A stretch of DNA of 64,000 nucleotides from CAVOKN01 sp963696505 (GCA_963696505.1 CAVOKN010000018.1:69408-133407); one strand, 5' to 3'; numbered from the stretch's first letter, positions 49,554 to 58,481 are shown. Notes: generated by a model from the sequence alone, not told the origin. Program-made: numbers and translations.

Positions 49554-50701
49554 TCAGGCGGCGGCGTGCTCGTCCCGCGCCAGGACGGGAAACTGCTTGA
49601 CGACAAACAGATAGACCATGATCTCGAAGGCGATGGTGCCGACGGTCATCATCAGCTCCGGGAAGGCCGGGAAGTAACTGAAGCCCGGGCCCGGGTCCAT
49701 GGTGATGAGAAAGGCATTGAAGCGGTATAGCGCCCCGGCGCAGGCCATGCTGACAGCGGCATAGAGCAGCGTGCGGCCGTTTTCGCGCCGCGCCGGCGAC
49801 AGCAGCACCACCAGCGGGAAGACGAACAACGCCGTCTCGATCAGAAACATCACGCTGCCCAGGTCGAAGGCGAAGACGTAGCCGAGCTTGCCGCGCAGCA
49901 GGATCTCGCCGAAGCGCACCGCCAGGAAGGCGGCGATCAGGCCGACGAGGATCTTGCCCAGGCCCGAGAGCAGATCGCGTCTCCGGATGGCGCCGGAAGC
50001 CAGCGGACACCATCGACGCCTCGAAGATGACGATGGCAAAGCCCATGGTGAACGCCGACAGCACCGCCAGCAAGCGGCTGGAAATGCAGCGACTGCCACA
50101 GCGGGTGGATCTTCCAGCCCATGCCGATGAGGAAGGTGCCGAGCGATGACTGGTGCATCGTCGGCAGCAGGATGCCCAGGGCGATGAAGAAAAACAGCGC
50201 CTTGTTCAGCTTCTTCTGCAGCGCCTCGGCCCTGAACTTTTCCAGCACCGTCGGCAGGAACTCGATGGTCAGCACCAGCACGTAGGCGGCGACGCACAGG
50301 CCCACCTCCAGCATCACGGCGTTGAAGTTCATCTGCCACGGCAGGAACAGGTTGTAGAACTGCCACCAGCGTCCCATGTCCACGAAGGCGCCGAAGGCAG
50401 CGAAGCCGTAGCCCATGACGCTGGTGAGCAGCGCCGGCCGGATCAGCGGGTGATACTCGCCCTTGTTGAACAGATAAACGGTGACCGCCAGCGCGTAGCC
50501 GCCGCAGGCAAAGGCAGTGCCGACGACGATGTCGTAGATCACCCACACGCCCCAGGGATAACCGCCGTTGAGGTTGGACACCGCGCCCATGCCGAAGATG
50601 AAGCGCGACACCAGGAACACGCAGGCGATGGCGACGATCACCCCCAGGGTGAGGAAGAAGGGTGTGAACAGCGGCCGCTTGAGGACCTCGTGATGGCTCA
50701 T
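49554..50701 (-). CDS. hybB: Hydrogenase membrane subunit HybB (NrfD family), two frameshifts
   Basis: Polytopic membrane subunit that passes electrons to the quinone pool. It starts MSHHEVLKRPLFTPFFLTLG at ATG 50701, overlapping the hybA stop by four bases. Homology runs in one frame to HPLWQSLHFQPL (about 50080). It continues in a second frame as LLAVLSAFTMGFAIVIFEAS and in a third as RRRDLLSGLGKILVGLIAAF to the end at 49554 (about 380 aa). Two indels, near 50071-50081 and 49995-50015, explain this. Since both neighbours are intact, assembly error is likely, but a real lesion would uncouple the enzyme. Confidence 0.88.
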
Positions 50702-51684
50702 GACTTGTCTCCCTCGTCCTTGCCGCCGTTGTCGGTGTTGCGCTTCACCAGCCAGGTGAGGCCCCCGAGGGCGATCGCCGGCAGCGCGAGATACTGGTAC
50801 AGGGTGTGCTGCACGTCCTCCGAGATCGAGGCATAGGAGCGCTCGGGGATCGGCGGCATGCCGAGCTTGTGGTAGGACACGGCGGCCAAGTGCATGACGT
50901 TGGTGCCGCCCGCCTCCTTCTCGCCCCACACCCGGTCCTGGTACTGGGGCACGGTCTTCTCGTGGAAGCTGTCGGGCTTGCGTACGTCGCCGCGCGGGTA
51001 GTTGTAGATCTGGCCCGGCTTGAGCGCGATGCGGCGCTTGGCCTCTTCCAGCAGCGCGGCGCGGGAGCCGAACAGGGTGGCGCCGGTCGGACAGGCCTCG
51101 GCGCAGCCGGTCATCATGCCCTTGTCGATGCGCTCGACACCCTTCTGGTTGCACATCTCGCACTTGTGGATCGCACCGGAGAAGGCGCTGTCGTACTCGT
51201 ACTGCGGCACGTTGTAGGGGCAGCCGGTCATGCAGGTGCGGCAGCCGATACAGGCATCGATGTCGTAGCCGACGATGCCGGTGCGCGGATGCCGCGTCAG
51301 CGCGCTGACCGGGCACACCGACACGCAGCCGGGATCGACGCAGTGCATGCAGCTGCGCTTTTCGAATGCGAAGCCGTCCACCTCGCGGTCCTTGGCGGTC
51401 GCCTTGCCTTCGGTGTAGATCTTGATGACGTTGTGCGTCTGCGCCGAAAGATCCATGGCGAAGTCGGCGTAGCTGTCCTGGCCCAGGGGCACCGGCGGCA
51501 TGCCGTTGACCTCCTTGCACTTGCTCACGCAAGCCTTGCATCCGACGCACAGCGTCGAGTCGAACAGCATGCCCACCGCCTCCGGCGCCGGCTCGTGGTT
51601 GGGGCGCGCGTGAGCGCCGCCGGCAAGCGCGATGGCGGCGCCGCCGAGCGAGGTTCTGAAGAAGTCTCTGCGATCCATGCTCAC
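50698..51684 (-). CDS. hybA: Hydrogenase Fe-S subunit HybA
   Basis: Periplasmic ferredoxin-like subunit (328 aa) carrying four [4Fe-4S] clusters. The Tat signal is DRRDFFRTSLGGAAIALAGG. The Cys clusters are CVGCKACVSKC, CMHCVDPGCVSVCP, CIGCRTCMTGCPYNVP and CEMCNQKGVE...CAEACP. A C-terminal helix (YLALPAIALGGLTWLV) anchors it. It passes electrons from HybO to HybB. Its ATG overlaps the hybO stop (ATGA). Confidence 0.95.
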   Translation of the reverse strand: MSMDRRDFFRTSLGGAAIALAGGAHARPNHEPAPEAVGMLFDSTLCVGCKACVSKCKEVNGMPPVPLGQDSYADFAMDLSAQTHNVIKIYTEGKATAKDREVDGFAFEKRSCMHCVDPGCVSVCPVSALTRHPRTGIVGYDIDACIGCRTCMTGCPYNVPQYEYDSAFSGAIHKCEMCNQKGVERIDKGMMTGCAEACPTGATLFGSRAALLEEAKRRIALKPGQIYNYPRGDVRKPDSFHEKTVPQYQDRVWGEKEAGGTNVMHLAAVSYHKLGMPPIPERSYASISEDVQHTLYQYLALPAIALGGLTWLVKRNTDNGGKDEGDKS

Positions 51685-52847
51685 TCCCCCTTCCCGGCCT
51701 TCTCGCTCTTAGGCGTATCGTGGCTGCTGACTTTGCGGCCTGCCACCGCGGTGGCGCCCAGCAGGGCGCCCACCGCGAGGCCCGCCACGGCAGCGGAAGC
51801 CACGACGGTCGAAGAAGCGGGCATCTGACGGTCGGCGATCTTCGGGAAGGCGTTGGGCGGCGTATGGGTCTTCACGTCCGACAGGCTGAACATCGCCTTG
51901 TGGAATCCGGTGCCCTGCTCCGAGCAGCCGAAGCAGGGGTGCCCCACGCCGATCGGCCACACGCCGCCGCCAACGTTGTTGAACTCCAGGCTCGGGCAGT
52001 TGTTGTGGGTCTCCGGCCCCTTGCAGCCAAGCTTGTAGAGACACCAACCCTGGCGATGGCCGTCGTCGCCGAAAGCCGTGGCGAAACGACCGGCGTCGAA
52101 GTGCGGGCGGCGATAGCAGTTCTCGTGGATCAGGCGGCTGTAGGCCCACTTCGGTCGGCCCTTGTCGTCGATAGGCGGCAACTTGCCGTAGGTCACGAAG
52201 TACAGCACCGTGCCAAGGAAGTTGGCCGGGTTGGGCGGGCAGCCGGGAATCGTCACCACCGTCTTGCCCTGCAGGAACTGGGGCACGCCCACCGCGCCGG
52301 TGGGGTTGGGGGAAGCCGACTGTACCCCGCCCCAGCTCGCGCAGGAACCGAAGGCGACGATGGCGGCGGCATGCTCGGCGGCCTCCTTTGTCGCGTCCGT
52401 CATGGTCTGGCCGCCGATCTTGCAGAAGATGCCGTTCTGCGCCGTCGGGATCGCGCCCTCGATGACGAGCAGGTACTTGCCCTTGTGCTTCTGCATCACC
52501 TCGCGCTTGACCTCCTCGACGCGGTGGCCGGCGCCAGCGTCGAGCGTCTGGTGGTAGTCCAGCGAGATCAGGTCGAGGATCAGGTGCTCGAAGCTCGGCT
52601 GCTCGGAGCGCAGCAGCGATTCGGTCGGCCCGGTGCATTCCTGGCCGTGCAGCCAGATCACCGGCGGGCGGCCCGGATTGGCGATGGCCTCTGCCATCGC
52701 AAACGCCGCCTTGGTCCCGAGACCGTAGGACGCCGCGATGCCGGTGCAGAACTTAAGAAAAGTGCGGCGGGAAACCCCCAGCCGCTTCTCGACCGAAGAA
52801 AAATCCTGCTGCGAATCCAGCGCAACGTCCAAGCCACGATCCTTCAT
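51681..52847 (-). CDS. hybO: [NiFe] hydrogenase small subunit HybO
   Basis: Fe-S electron-transfer subunit (388 aa). The Tat signal is SRRTFLKFCTGIAAS. Cluster ligands are visible in FGSCASWGG, IPGCPPNP, LIHENCYRRPHFDAG, GWCLYKLGCKGPETHNNC and HPCFGCSEQGTGFHK. The first motif is unusual: ECTGPTESLLR has Pro74 where the second proximal-cluster Cys (CxxC) is expected. A C-terminal membrane helix (about residues 345-368) follows. ATG 52847 has a strong GGAGGAGG site, and a sigma-54 promoter lies just upstream. First gene of the hyb operon. Confidence 0.95.
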   Translation of the reverse strand: MKDRGLDVALDSQQDFSSVEKRLGVSRRTFLKFCTGIAASYGLGTKAAFAMAEAIANPGRPPVIWLHGQECTGPTESLLRSEQPSFEHLILDLISLDYHQTLDAGAGHRVEEVKREVMQKHKGKYLLVIEGAIPTAQNGIFCKIGGQTMTDATKEAAEHAAAIVAFGSCASWGGVQSASPNPTGAVGVPQFLQGKTVVTIPGCPPNPANFLGTVLYFVTYGKLPPIDDKGRPKWAYSRLIHENCYRRPHFDAGRFATAFGDDGHRQGWCLYKLGCKGPETHNNCPSLEFNNVGGGVWPIGVGHPCFGCSEQGTGFHKAMFSLSDVKTHTPPNAFPKIADRQMPASSTVVASAAVAGLAVGALLGATAVAGRKVSSHDTPKSEKAGKGE

Positions 52848-52879
52848 GGGAGCCTCCTCCGGGGTAGTGACCGGTGGGT

Positions 52880-52896
52880 ATCAAGGACCGTGCCAG
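52880..52896 (-). promoter_or_regulatory. Sigma-54 promoter of the hyb operon
   Basis: On the minus strand CTGGCACGGTCCTTGAT matches the sigma-54 consensus YTGGCACGRNNNTTGCW at all fixed positions but one (A for C in the -12 element). It would start transcription about 20-25 bases before the hybO ATG. HoxA, an NtrC-type activator, works from such promoters in related H2-oxidising bacteria. Confidence 0.8.
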
Positions 52897-53131
52897 GGCA
52901 CTTCGCCAGAAATAGCGGAGCCGAATCAACGGGATGGAGAGTGGCAATCGCCCGGCGAGGCGCCTACCGGAAGCTTGGCTGCCATCGCGACGGAAGCGCT
53001 GCTTCCGGTCCTACGACGACCGGCGAGGAGCGCGGCGTGGCACCCGCGCTGCGGCTCACGTCCGACGCCCTGCCCTCGGTGCTGGGGAACAAGTGGCGGC
53101 CGACCAGCAATCCCGCGGGCAAACGAGAAAG

Positions 53132-53449
53132 TCAGTCGCGGTGAGATGGCACGCGCGCGAACCCCACGCGTCCCAAGGGCGGGTACGCATCGGCATCACG
53201 CCCAATGGCATCCTTAAACTGTGCCGGCGAGGCGGACCGGCACCAGTCCGTGAGTACCGAGAATTCTGCCGCGAGGGCGAACACGGCACGTTCGTTCACG
53301 GTATTGCCCACGACCTCCTCGGCAAGTGCGGGCGCGACATTCTGAGCGCGTATGTCTGCAAGCGCCGAGACGCCTGTCGCGCCTCGCACGCGCAGGAAGT
53401 CGCCGACATCGGGGTTTGCCTCGCACCGCAAGCGGCGCAGCGCTGCCAC
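53132..53449 (-). CDS. Hypothetical protein (weak)
   Basis: A 105-codon frame with a GTG start at 53449, followed by ALRRLRCEANPDVGDFLRV. Codon third positions look G/C-biased and the frame can be read further upstream without stop. It has no family I recognise and lacks a clear ribosome binding site. It could equally be chance coding in a GC-rich gap upstream of the hyb promoter. Confidence 0.25.
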   Translation of the reverse strand: MAALRRLRCEANPDVGDFLRVRGATGVSALADIRAQNVAPALAEEVVGNTVNERAVFALAAEFSVLTDWCRSASPAQFKDAIGRDADAYPPLGRVGFARVPSHRD

Positions 53450-53531
53450 ATGGAATTTCGGCCGGGGGGTGAAACGCTCGACCTTGGCCGACGGGGCGCG
53501 CGACTGGCACCTGCTTGCGCCCCGCGGACCT

Positions 53532-54353
53532 TCAGCCAGATTGCCCCTCGCTTACCTCGTCGGTCCAGACCTTGAAACTCTTCAGGGTATTGGGACCGAA
53601 GGTGCTGCTGATGGCGACGTCGGCGGCGTCGCGGCCCCGCGCGATCAATACGCGTCCGATGCGCGGGGTGTTGTTGCGGGCATCGAAGGTGTACCAATGG
53701 CCATCGAGGTAGGCCTCGAACCAGCCGGCGAAGTCCATCGGGCCATAAGGCGGCGGCATGCCGATGTCGCCCAGATAGCCGGTGCAGTAGCGCGCGGGAA
53801 TGTTCATGCAGCGACAAAAAGTGATAGCCAGGTGCGCGTAGTCGCGGCAGACGCCAGCCCGCTCCTGGAAAGCCTCGCAGGCCGTCTTGGTGCGGCGCGC
53901 GTGCTCGTAGCCAAATGTGATATGGCGGTGGACGTAGTCGCAGATCGCCTGGACGCGCCCCCATCCGGTCGGTGAATTGCCGAACAGTTGCCAGGCCGTC
54001 TCGGACAGGCGATCGGTCTCGCAGTATCGGCTCCCCAGCAGAAACTGCAGGGTCTCGTCGGGCAGTTCCTCCACCGGCGTTTGTCGCGCATTCCAGACCA
54101 CAGCGTCCGCCTGGCCCGAATCTCTCACCAGCCCATCGGCGAACAGCCTGAGCAGACCCTTCGGGGCGACGATACGGCTGCACCAGTTGCCAAAGCTGTC
54201 GCGATAGGCGGTGAGCGGGACGGTCGGGTCGGTGATCAGGTGATCGGGAACGATGATGTCGGAGACACGCGAGTAATGCACGCTCAAGGTCAGGATCATC
54301 GGGGTCGGCTGCGGGCAGTCGTAAATCAGTTCGTAGCCTATGCGGATCTTCAT
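53532..54353 (-). CDS. Transglutaminase-like cysteine protease family protein
   Basis: A 273-aa protein beginning MKIRIGYELIYDCPQPTPMI, the bacterial transglutaminase N-terminal beta domain. The catalytic core has Cys in ERAGVCRDYAHLAITFCR, His in LDGHWYTFDARNN (GHWYTFDA) and the Asp of the same stretch. These proteins usually act as peptidases or amidases in the cytoplasm. ATG 54353 matches the family start. It lies 74 bases after the N-formylglutamate amidohydrolase gene in the same direction. Confidence 0.9.
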   Translation of the reverse strand: MKIRIGYELIYDCPQPTPMILTLSVHYSRVSDIIVPDHLITDPTVPLTAYRDSFGNWCSRIVAPKGLLRLFADGLVRDSGQADAVVWNARQTPVEELPDETLQFLLGSRYCETDRLSETAWQLFGNSPTGWGRVQAICDYVHRHITFGYEHARRTKTACEAFQERAGVCRDYAHLAITFCRCMNIPARYCTGYLGDIGMPPPYGPMDFAGWFEAYLDGHWYTFDARNNTPRIGRVLIARGRDAADVAISSTFGPNTLKSFKVWTDEVSEGQSG

Positions 54354-54427
54354 GGTGTGCTCCTGCTGGCCGACAGCGCTGCCCTGGGCAGACTGCGGCG
54401 GCTTGGATTGCTGTGTCGTAGGGTCGG

Positions 54428-55204
54428 CTACGCGAAAATCCCCGCACAGCGGCTCGCGAGCGCCCTGCGCAGGGATTCGATGATCACCTCGCGCAGTGCA
54501 GGCCAATGTCGAGCCGCCCTGCCAACGTGCTTCTGATTGACCTCCAGCTCGATGCCCACGTAGGCGCCGGGCGGCAGACGCCGACGAAACCACGCGGTCA
54601 GGCCATCGCCCTTACCCGCATATGGGTAATTGCGGCGGACGGTGAGATCCGGCGCACAGACTTTGAGGGATGCCTTCCAGCGCTTGCACAGATCCGCCTC
54701 GCCCGGTCGCGCCGGATCATAAAGCAGCCCGATATCGGCGTCCCGGACCTTGCCGTCCAGCTCGGGCGTAAAGCTGTGGGAAGACAGGTGAATCACCCGG
54801 CCGTGATCTGCGATCGCCTGCCTGACAAGACATTCGGCTTGCGCGCGATAAGGCTGGTAATAGTGCTTCAATATCCGTTGGCGTACCTCGGCAGGCGCTG
54901 TGCCAATCGCCTCGGAATGCAGACGCCGATGGCTGACGGATCGATTCAGATCAACGAGTAGACGGCTCACGGTGGATGCCACCAGCGGGGCTGAAAATTC
55001 CCTTGCGAGCGCCCTTGCCATGATGAGCGCGCCGGGGTCGTAGCCGCGGTGGGATTCGAGCAGCGCCTGATAGGCGCGAAACAGCTCGCGATAGGGCGCG
55101 GGTATCCGATTACCGCCGTGCTCGCAGGTGATCACGAGGCCATCGCGTGCCAGACCACCACAGTCGGCTGCGCGTCCATCCATCGCCTTGGTCTCCGACA
55201 GCAT
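54428..55204 (-). CDS. N-formylglutamate amidohydrolase family protein
   Basis: A 258-aa hydrolase. LVITCEHGGNRIPAPYRELF carries the metal-binding EHGGN motif, SHRGYDPGALIMARALA follows, and VIHLSSHSFTPELDG and GLLYDPARPGEADL are family signatures. It may cleave N-formylglutamate from histidine breakdown or a related amide; no hut genes are here. Often found beside transglutaminase-like genes, as here. Confidence 0.88.
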   Translation of the reverse strand: MLSETKAMDGRAADCGGLARDGLVITCEHGGNRIPAPYRELFRAYQALLESHRGYDPGALIMARALAREFSAPLVASTVSRLLVDLNRSVSHRRLHSEAIGTAPAEVRQRILKHYYQPYRAQAECLVRQAIADHGRVIHLSSHSFTPELDGKVRDADIGLLYDPARPGEADLCKRWKASLKVCAPDLTVRRNYPYAGKGDGLTAWFRRRLPPGAYVGIELEVNQKHVGRAARHWPALREVIIESLRRALASRCAGIFA

Positions 55205-55819
55205 GTTCAGGGATCTTACCTGTGGGTGGCGAGTTCATAGTATGACGGAGTCAGCCGGGGTGCGGTGCGCTCATGCAAGCACTGTGGGCGATGCTGCCGT
55301 GCGCACCGCGAATCCCTCAACCTCGCTGTCCATCTCGTCGTCACCTTCGCGACCTTGCTCTGCCGCGGGGCGCGCATCTGTCGGCGACATGGATTCGGTG
55401 ATACGACTCGACCCCCGCCGCCTAACGTCAGTCCATAGCAAACAGACACGCAGCCAAAGCCCTGATCGCCTGCTTGGCAGGTCCACAAGGTGTCTAGACT
55501 GGCCGACTGGGGACATGGGTCCCGGTGCTTTGAAACGTGAGCTTGCCGACGTAATGCTGACGTTCCCTGCGCCGATTCCGACGGCCTGCCAATGGCGGCT
55601 CATGGCCGGGGCCCGCCTTTCCGGTTAGACGTCGAAAAGCTGACGTTCGCCGATACGCGAGTTTCCACGGTCTGCATGCGGCGAGTATGGCCAACTGCGG
55701 TTCCCAGCCATCAGCGGACCTAGCGGCAGGATTGGAAGCCCGGTTTTTAGAGGCCGGTGTTCTTTCAACACCCGACGTTCGCAGCGGTCGCTTGGCGCAG
55801 GAAATCACGCTTGCAGCAA
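55205..55819. other. Non-coding region
   Basis: About 615 bases with no supportable gene. Short frames on both strands lack homology and disagree in codon bias. The sequence is less GC-biased than its neighbours and looks like decayed intergenic DNA. Confidence 0.4.
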
Positions 55820-55836
55820 CTAACCTTATGGGTTAG
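55820..55836 (+). promoter_or_regulatory. Putative MqsA operator
   Basis: CTAACC-TTATG-GGTTAG is a perfect 6-bp inverted repeat ten bases before the mqsR start. It resembles the AACCT/AGGTT palindromes bound by MqsA in E. coli, so the surviving antitoxin probably still binds here. Confidence 0.7.
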
Positions 55837-55846
55837 CCTGGCCGCA

Positions 55847-57166
55847 ATGGAGAAGCGTAAGCCGCACTACGATTTAGCTGCTGTGAAGGTCGCCGTGCAA
55901 CAGCGTGGCGCGGATGCTTTTACTGCTACCGCTTTGGTTGGTGTGGTGCCGTGGCGTCCTTCGTCTTGGCTTTTGGCTTGGGCACCGGGGCAATCACCCG
56001 CGTCTGTGAGGCGACGGCATCAATCTGGTCGTGCGCCGGAAACCCGCCATCCACCAGCCAGTCGTCCGGCGCCTGTCCGCAGCGCTCCGCGACCTGCTTC
56101 ACCATGGGGGCCATCTGCCCCATGTCACTGCCGGTGGTGACGACATCGACGCCGACAATGACCTGACTTTCGGTGTCGCTGCAAAATTCGATGTTGTAGG
56201 CCGGCCGGAATCCGCCATCGCCCATCTTCATCACCGTCGCTTCGGCGTCGGTGGTCGAGGCGCGTGCTTCTTCAGGCTTCTTGCCTTGCCGCTTCTTGAT
56301 GTCGGCCAGTTCCGGCAAGCGCGCCAGGGCGGCTTCGATGCGTGCTTCCCGGGCCAGTGCGGCGCGCGCTTGGGCCGCCGCCTTGCGTCGCGACTCGGCG
56401 CCGGGGTCGTCATCGACTTGCTTCTTGAGGGCCGCGACCCGTTCGCGGGCGCTGGCCAAGAGACGCTCAAGTTTCTCTTCCCGGCGGAACGAGGCGGCTG
56501 CGGCGCTGGCACGCACGCGCACGCCGTCTTGAGCCCCAGCCTTGAGTTTGACCACACCAACCGCCATCAGGCTGGCCAGGTTGGCGGTCAGCAGATCGTC
56601 CAGTACGTCGCCTTGCTGGCTGCGAAAGTCGGCGACGGTGTGATAGTTGACCTGGACGCCGCCACAAATCCAGCGGTAGGCGTCGTATACCTGAGTCAGT
56701 CGCGTGATCGCGCGGGCGCTGCCGATGCCTTCGAGCGTGGCGTACAGCCACAACGCGAACAGAATCTCCGGGGCAATCGCGCTACGCCCGACGCCACCTT
56801 CGACGGCTTTGATGCCTGCATACAGGCCCGTCAGGTCCTGACGTTCGACATAGCCCCAGACAATCCGCGCCCGGTGCCCTTGCGGCAGCAGCGACTCCAG
56901 GTCGCTGGGGCGTAGTTCCAGTTGCTTGCGGTTGGGCTTTGCACCCGCGCTCAGGCCATGGGCTTGGATTCTGCAGGCGCGATTGACGTAGTGTGTGCGA
57001 TGACGCGAGCCGATTTTTACAAGAGCATGACGACTCATGCTGCAAGCCAAGTGTGGCAGGACGTGTATCACTGCGTTACGCAGAACGGCAGAGTGGCCTA
57101 TGTCAAAGTGTCAAAGTGACGTTGCGTGTGGATGGTTCGATTGTGATTCAGTTTAAGGAGAAATGA
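55847..57166 (+). pseudogene. mqsR: MqsR toxin gene, interrupted by an IS fragment
   Basis: The first 29-30 codons (MEKRKPHYDLAAVKVAVQQR...) lie at 55847-55933. The rest (AQAMGLDSAGAIDVVCAM, RADFYKSMTTHAASQVWQDV, then VKVTLRVDGSIVIQFKEK) lies at about 56949-57166. About 1 kb of transposase sequence separates them. Joined, and with one copy of an 8-bp duplication removed, they give 97-99 aa, the size of E. coli MqsR, an mRNA interferase. The duplication at 57103-57118 adds a premature TGA at 57117. The toxin is therefore dead twice over, while mqsA follows one base after the mqsR stop. Confidence 0.88.
55937..56948 (-). mobile_element. Truncated IS1182-family transposase gene
   Basis: About 1.0 kb encoding, leftward, the N-terminal two thirds of an IS1182-type transposase: KPNRKQLELRPSDLESLLP, GVGRSAIAPEILFALWLYAT, NYHTVADFRSQ and DDWLVDGGFPAHDQID. 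It ends abruptly at HQPKR, where mqsR sequence supplies the stop, so the usual C-terminal 100 or so residues and one end are missing. The frame as open runs 57071 to 55926 but its ends are mqsR DNA. The four bases CGCT occur on both sides of the insert (55930-55933, 56948-56951), a possible but unproven target repeat. Confidence 0.85.
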
Positions 57167-57167
57167 G

Positions 57168-57566
57168 ATGCCCCGTGAATGCCTGAACTGCGAACAGGGA
57201 ATTCTGCGGCATGCCGTCAAGGATGTACCGTATGAATACAAAGGTCACGCAACAGTCGTGCCGAAGATCGCCGGTTGGCATTGCCCTCATTGTCACGAGG
57301 TTGAGTTCGACGCGGGAGAAGGCGAGCGGTTCGCCGACGCCATCAAACGCATTGCCGCCGAGATCGACGCCCAAGAGTCTGCTGAACTGGCGAGAATCCG
57401 CAAAAAGTTGAAACTGACCCAACTAGAGGCCGCGCGCATCACCGGCGGCGGTCCGAATGCCTTCTCGCGGTACGAGAGGGGCAAGGCCCGTCCGCTACCT
57501 GCGGTGACAAATCTATTTCGGCTTCTTGACCGGCACCCGGAACTGCTGAACGAATTGCAGAACTGA
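57168..57566 (+). CDS. mqsA: Antitoxin MqsA
   Basis: A 132-aa MqsA-type antitoxin. The N-terminal zinc domain has CLNCEQG and WHCPHCHEVEF. The C-terminal HTH (about residues 68-125) reads LKLTQLEAARITGGGPNAFS with the family-specific GGGPNAFSRYERG. It represses its own promoter through the palindrome at 55820. The start sits one base after the mqsR stop. The gene appears intact although its toxin is broken. Confidence 0.95.
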   Translation: MPRECLNCEQGILRHAVKDVPYEYKGHATVVPKIAGWHCPHCHEVEFDAGEGERFADAIKRIAAEIDAQESAELARIRKKLKLTQLEAARITGGGPNAFSRYERGKARPLPAVTNLFRLLDRHPELLNELQN

Positions 57567-57841
57567 TCTCGCAGGCTCTTGGCGGCCAACTGCTGCCGCA
57601 CACCGTTGTCACGAAGCCGCCGTCTGAGCGACCGCTGCATGGGCCAACCGAGCACTAAGGATGCATAGGGCATAGGGAGGCTATCGGTCGGCAGCGCGCA
57701 TTCGCAGCTGTCGGCAAGAAAGCGGTCCAGCCGCATCAGGTACCGGCAAGTATGTCACACGGATCCGGGGTGCTTCTCGTCATGTCCGTGACGGATACTC
57801 TGAGCCGGCCAACAGGTCCATCAGCTCAAGACCCCCTTACT

Positions 57842-58183
57842 TCAGCTACGGTCTAGGGGGTCATCTTGATCGAGTTCCCCAACGATACGCTCGTAGTCGC
57901 GGCCACCATAGAATACGCCAAGTATGGCGACGGTATCGGTGGCCTCATTGACCTCAATGGCGATGACGGCCCGACCCTTGTAGTTCGTGATGCGCAGCCC
58001 CGGACGGACATCGTCGCGTCTTGTACCCCGGTGCGGCAGCGTTGCAAAGCCCTCACAATACGCAACGACCGCGTCGGTGTAACGCGCTGCAACCACGGGC
58101 GAGCCGTGTTCGGCGATGTACTCGTAGAGCGAAATTAATTGGCTCTCAGCCTCTGGAGTGAAGACAACATGGTAGGTCTTCAC
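57842..58183 (-). CDS. parE: RelE/ParE family toxin
   Basis: A 113-aa toxin of the ParE type, starting MKTYHVVFTPEAESQLISLY, with AARYTDAVVAYCEGFATLPH, RRDDVRPGLRITNYKGRAVI and VAILGVFYGGRDYE. The family inhibits gyrase or cleaves mRNA. The ATG overlaps the parD stop by four bases. Intact. Confidence 0.92.
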   Translation of the reverse strand: MKTYHVVFTPEAESQLISLYEYIAEHGSPVVAARYTDAVVAYCEGFATLPHRGTRRDDVRPGLRITNYKGRAVIAIEVNEATDTVAILGVFYGGRDYERIVGELDQDDPLDRS

Positions 58184-58458
58184 GTCTTGGCGATTCGTTC
58201 TTTATGTGTCGCCGCGAGCCGCGCTCGAACCTGGGATGCCGGGATGGATCGAGAGGGGGTCTTCTTCAGGGCGTCGTAGGCGGCGGCGACCTCGGTGCGC
58301 AGCCAAGCCTCGACTGCCTGATCGCGAGCGATCAAAACGCGCAAACCGTCGCGGATGACCTCGCTCTCGGTGGCGTACTCGCCGGAGGCGACCTTGGCTC
58401 GAACGGTTTCGGCCATGTCATTAGGCAAGGTGATGCTGAACTGTTGGGTCGAGCGCAT
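58180..58458 (-). CDS. parD: ParD-type (CopG/RHH) antitoxin
   Basis: A 92-aa antitoxin. The ribbon-helix-helix N-terminus reads QQFSITLPNDMAETVRAKVA and GEYATESEVIRDGLRVL; a charged tail follows for ParE binding. A perfect 17-bp palindrome lies 24 bases before its start and is its likely operator. Confidence 0.93.
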   Translation of the reverse strand: MRSTQQFSITLPNDMAETVRAKVASGEYATESEVIRDGLRVLIARDQAVEAWLRTEVAAAYDALKKTPSRSIPASQVRARLAATHKERIAKT

Positions 58459-58481
58459 GGGCAGTATCCCGTTTCATCTCA

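Noticed and set aside
57830..57862. GACCCCC...GGGGGTC hairpin as a terminator for parE
   Set aside because: The stem overlaps the last codons of parE, the loop is 19 bases and no T-run follows.
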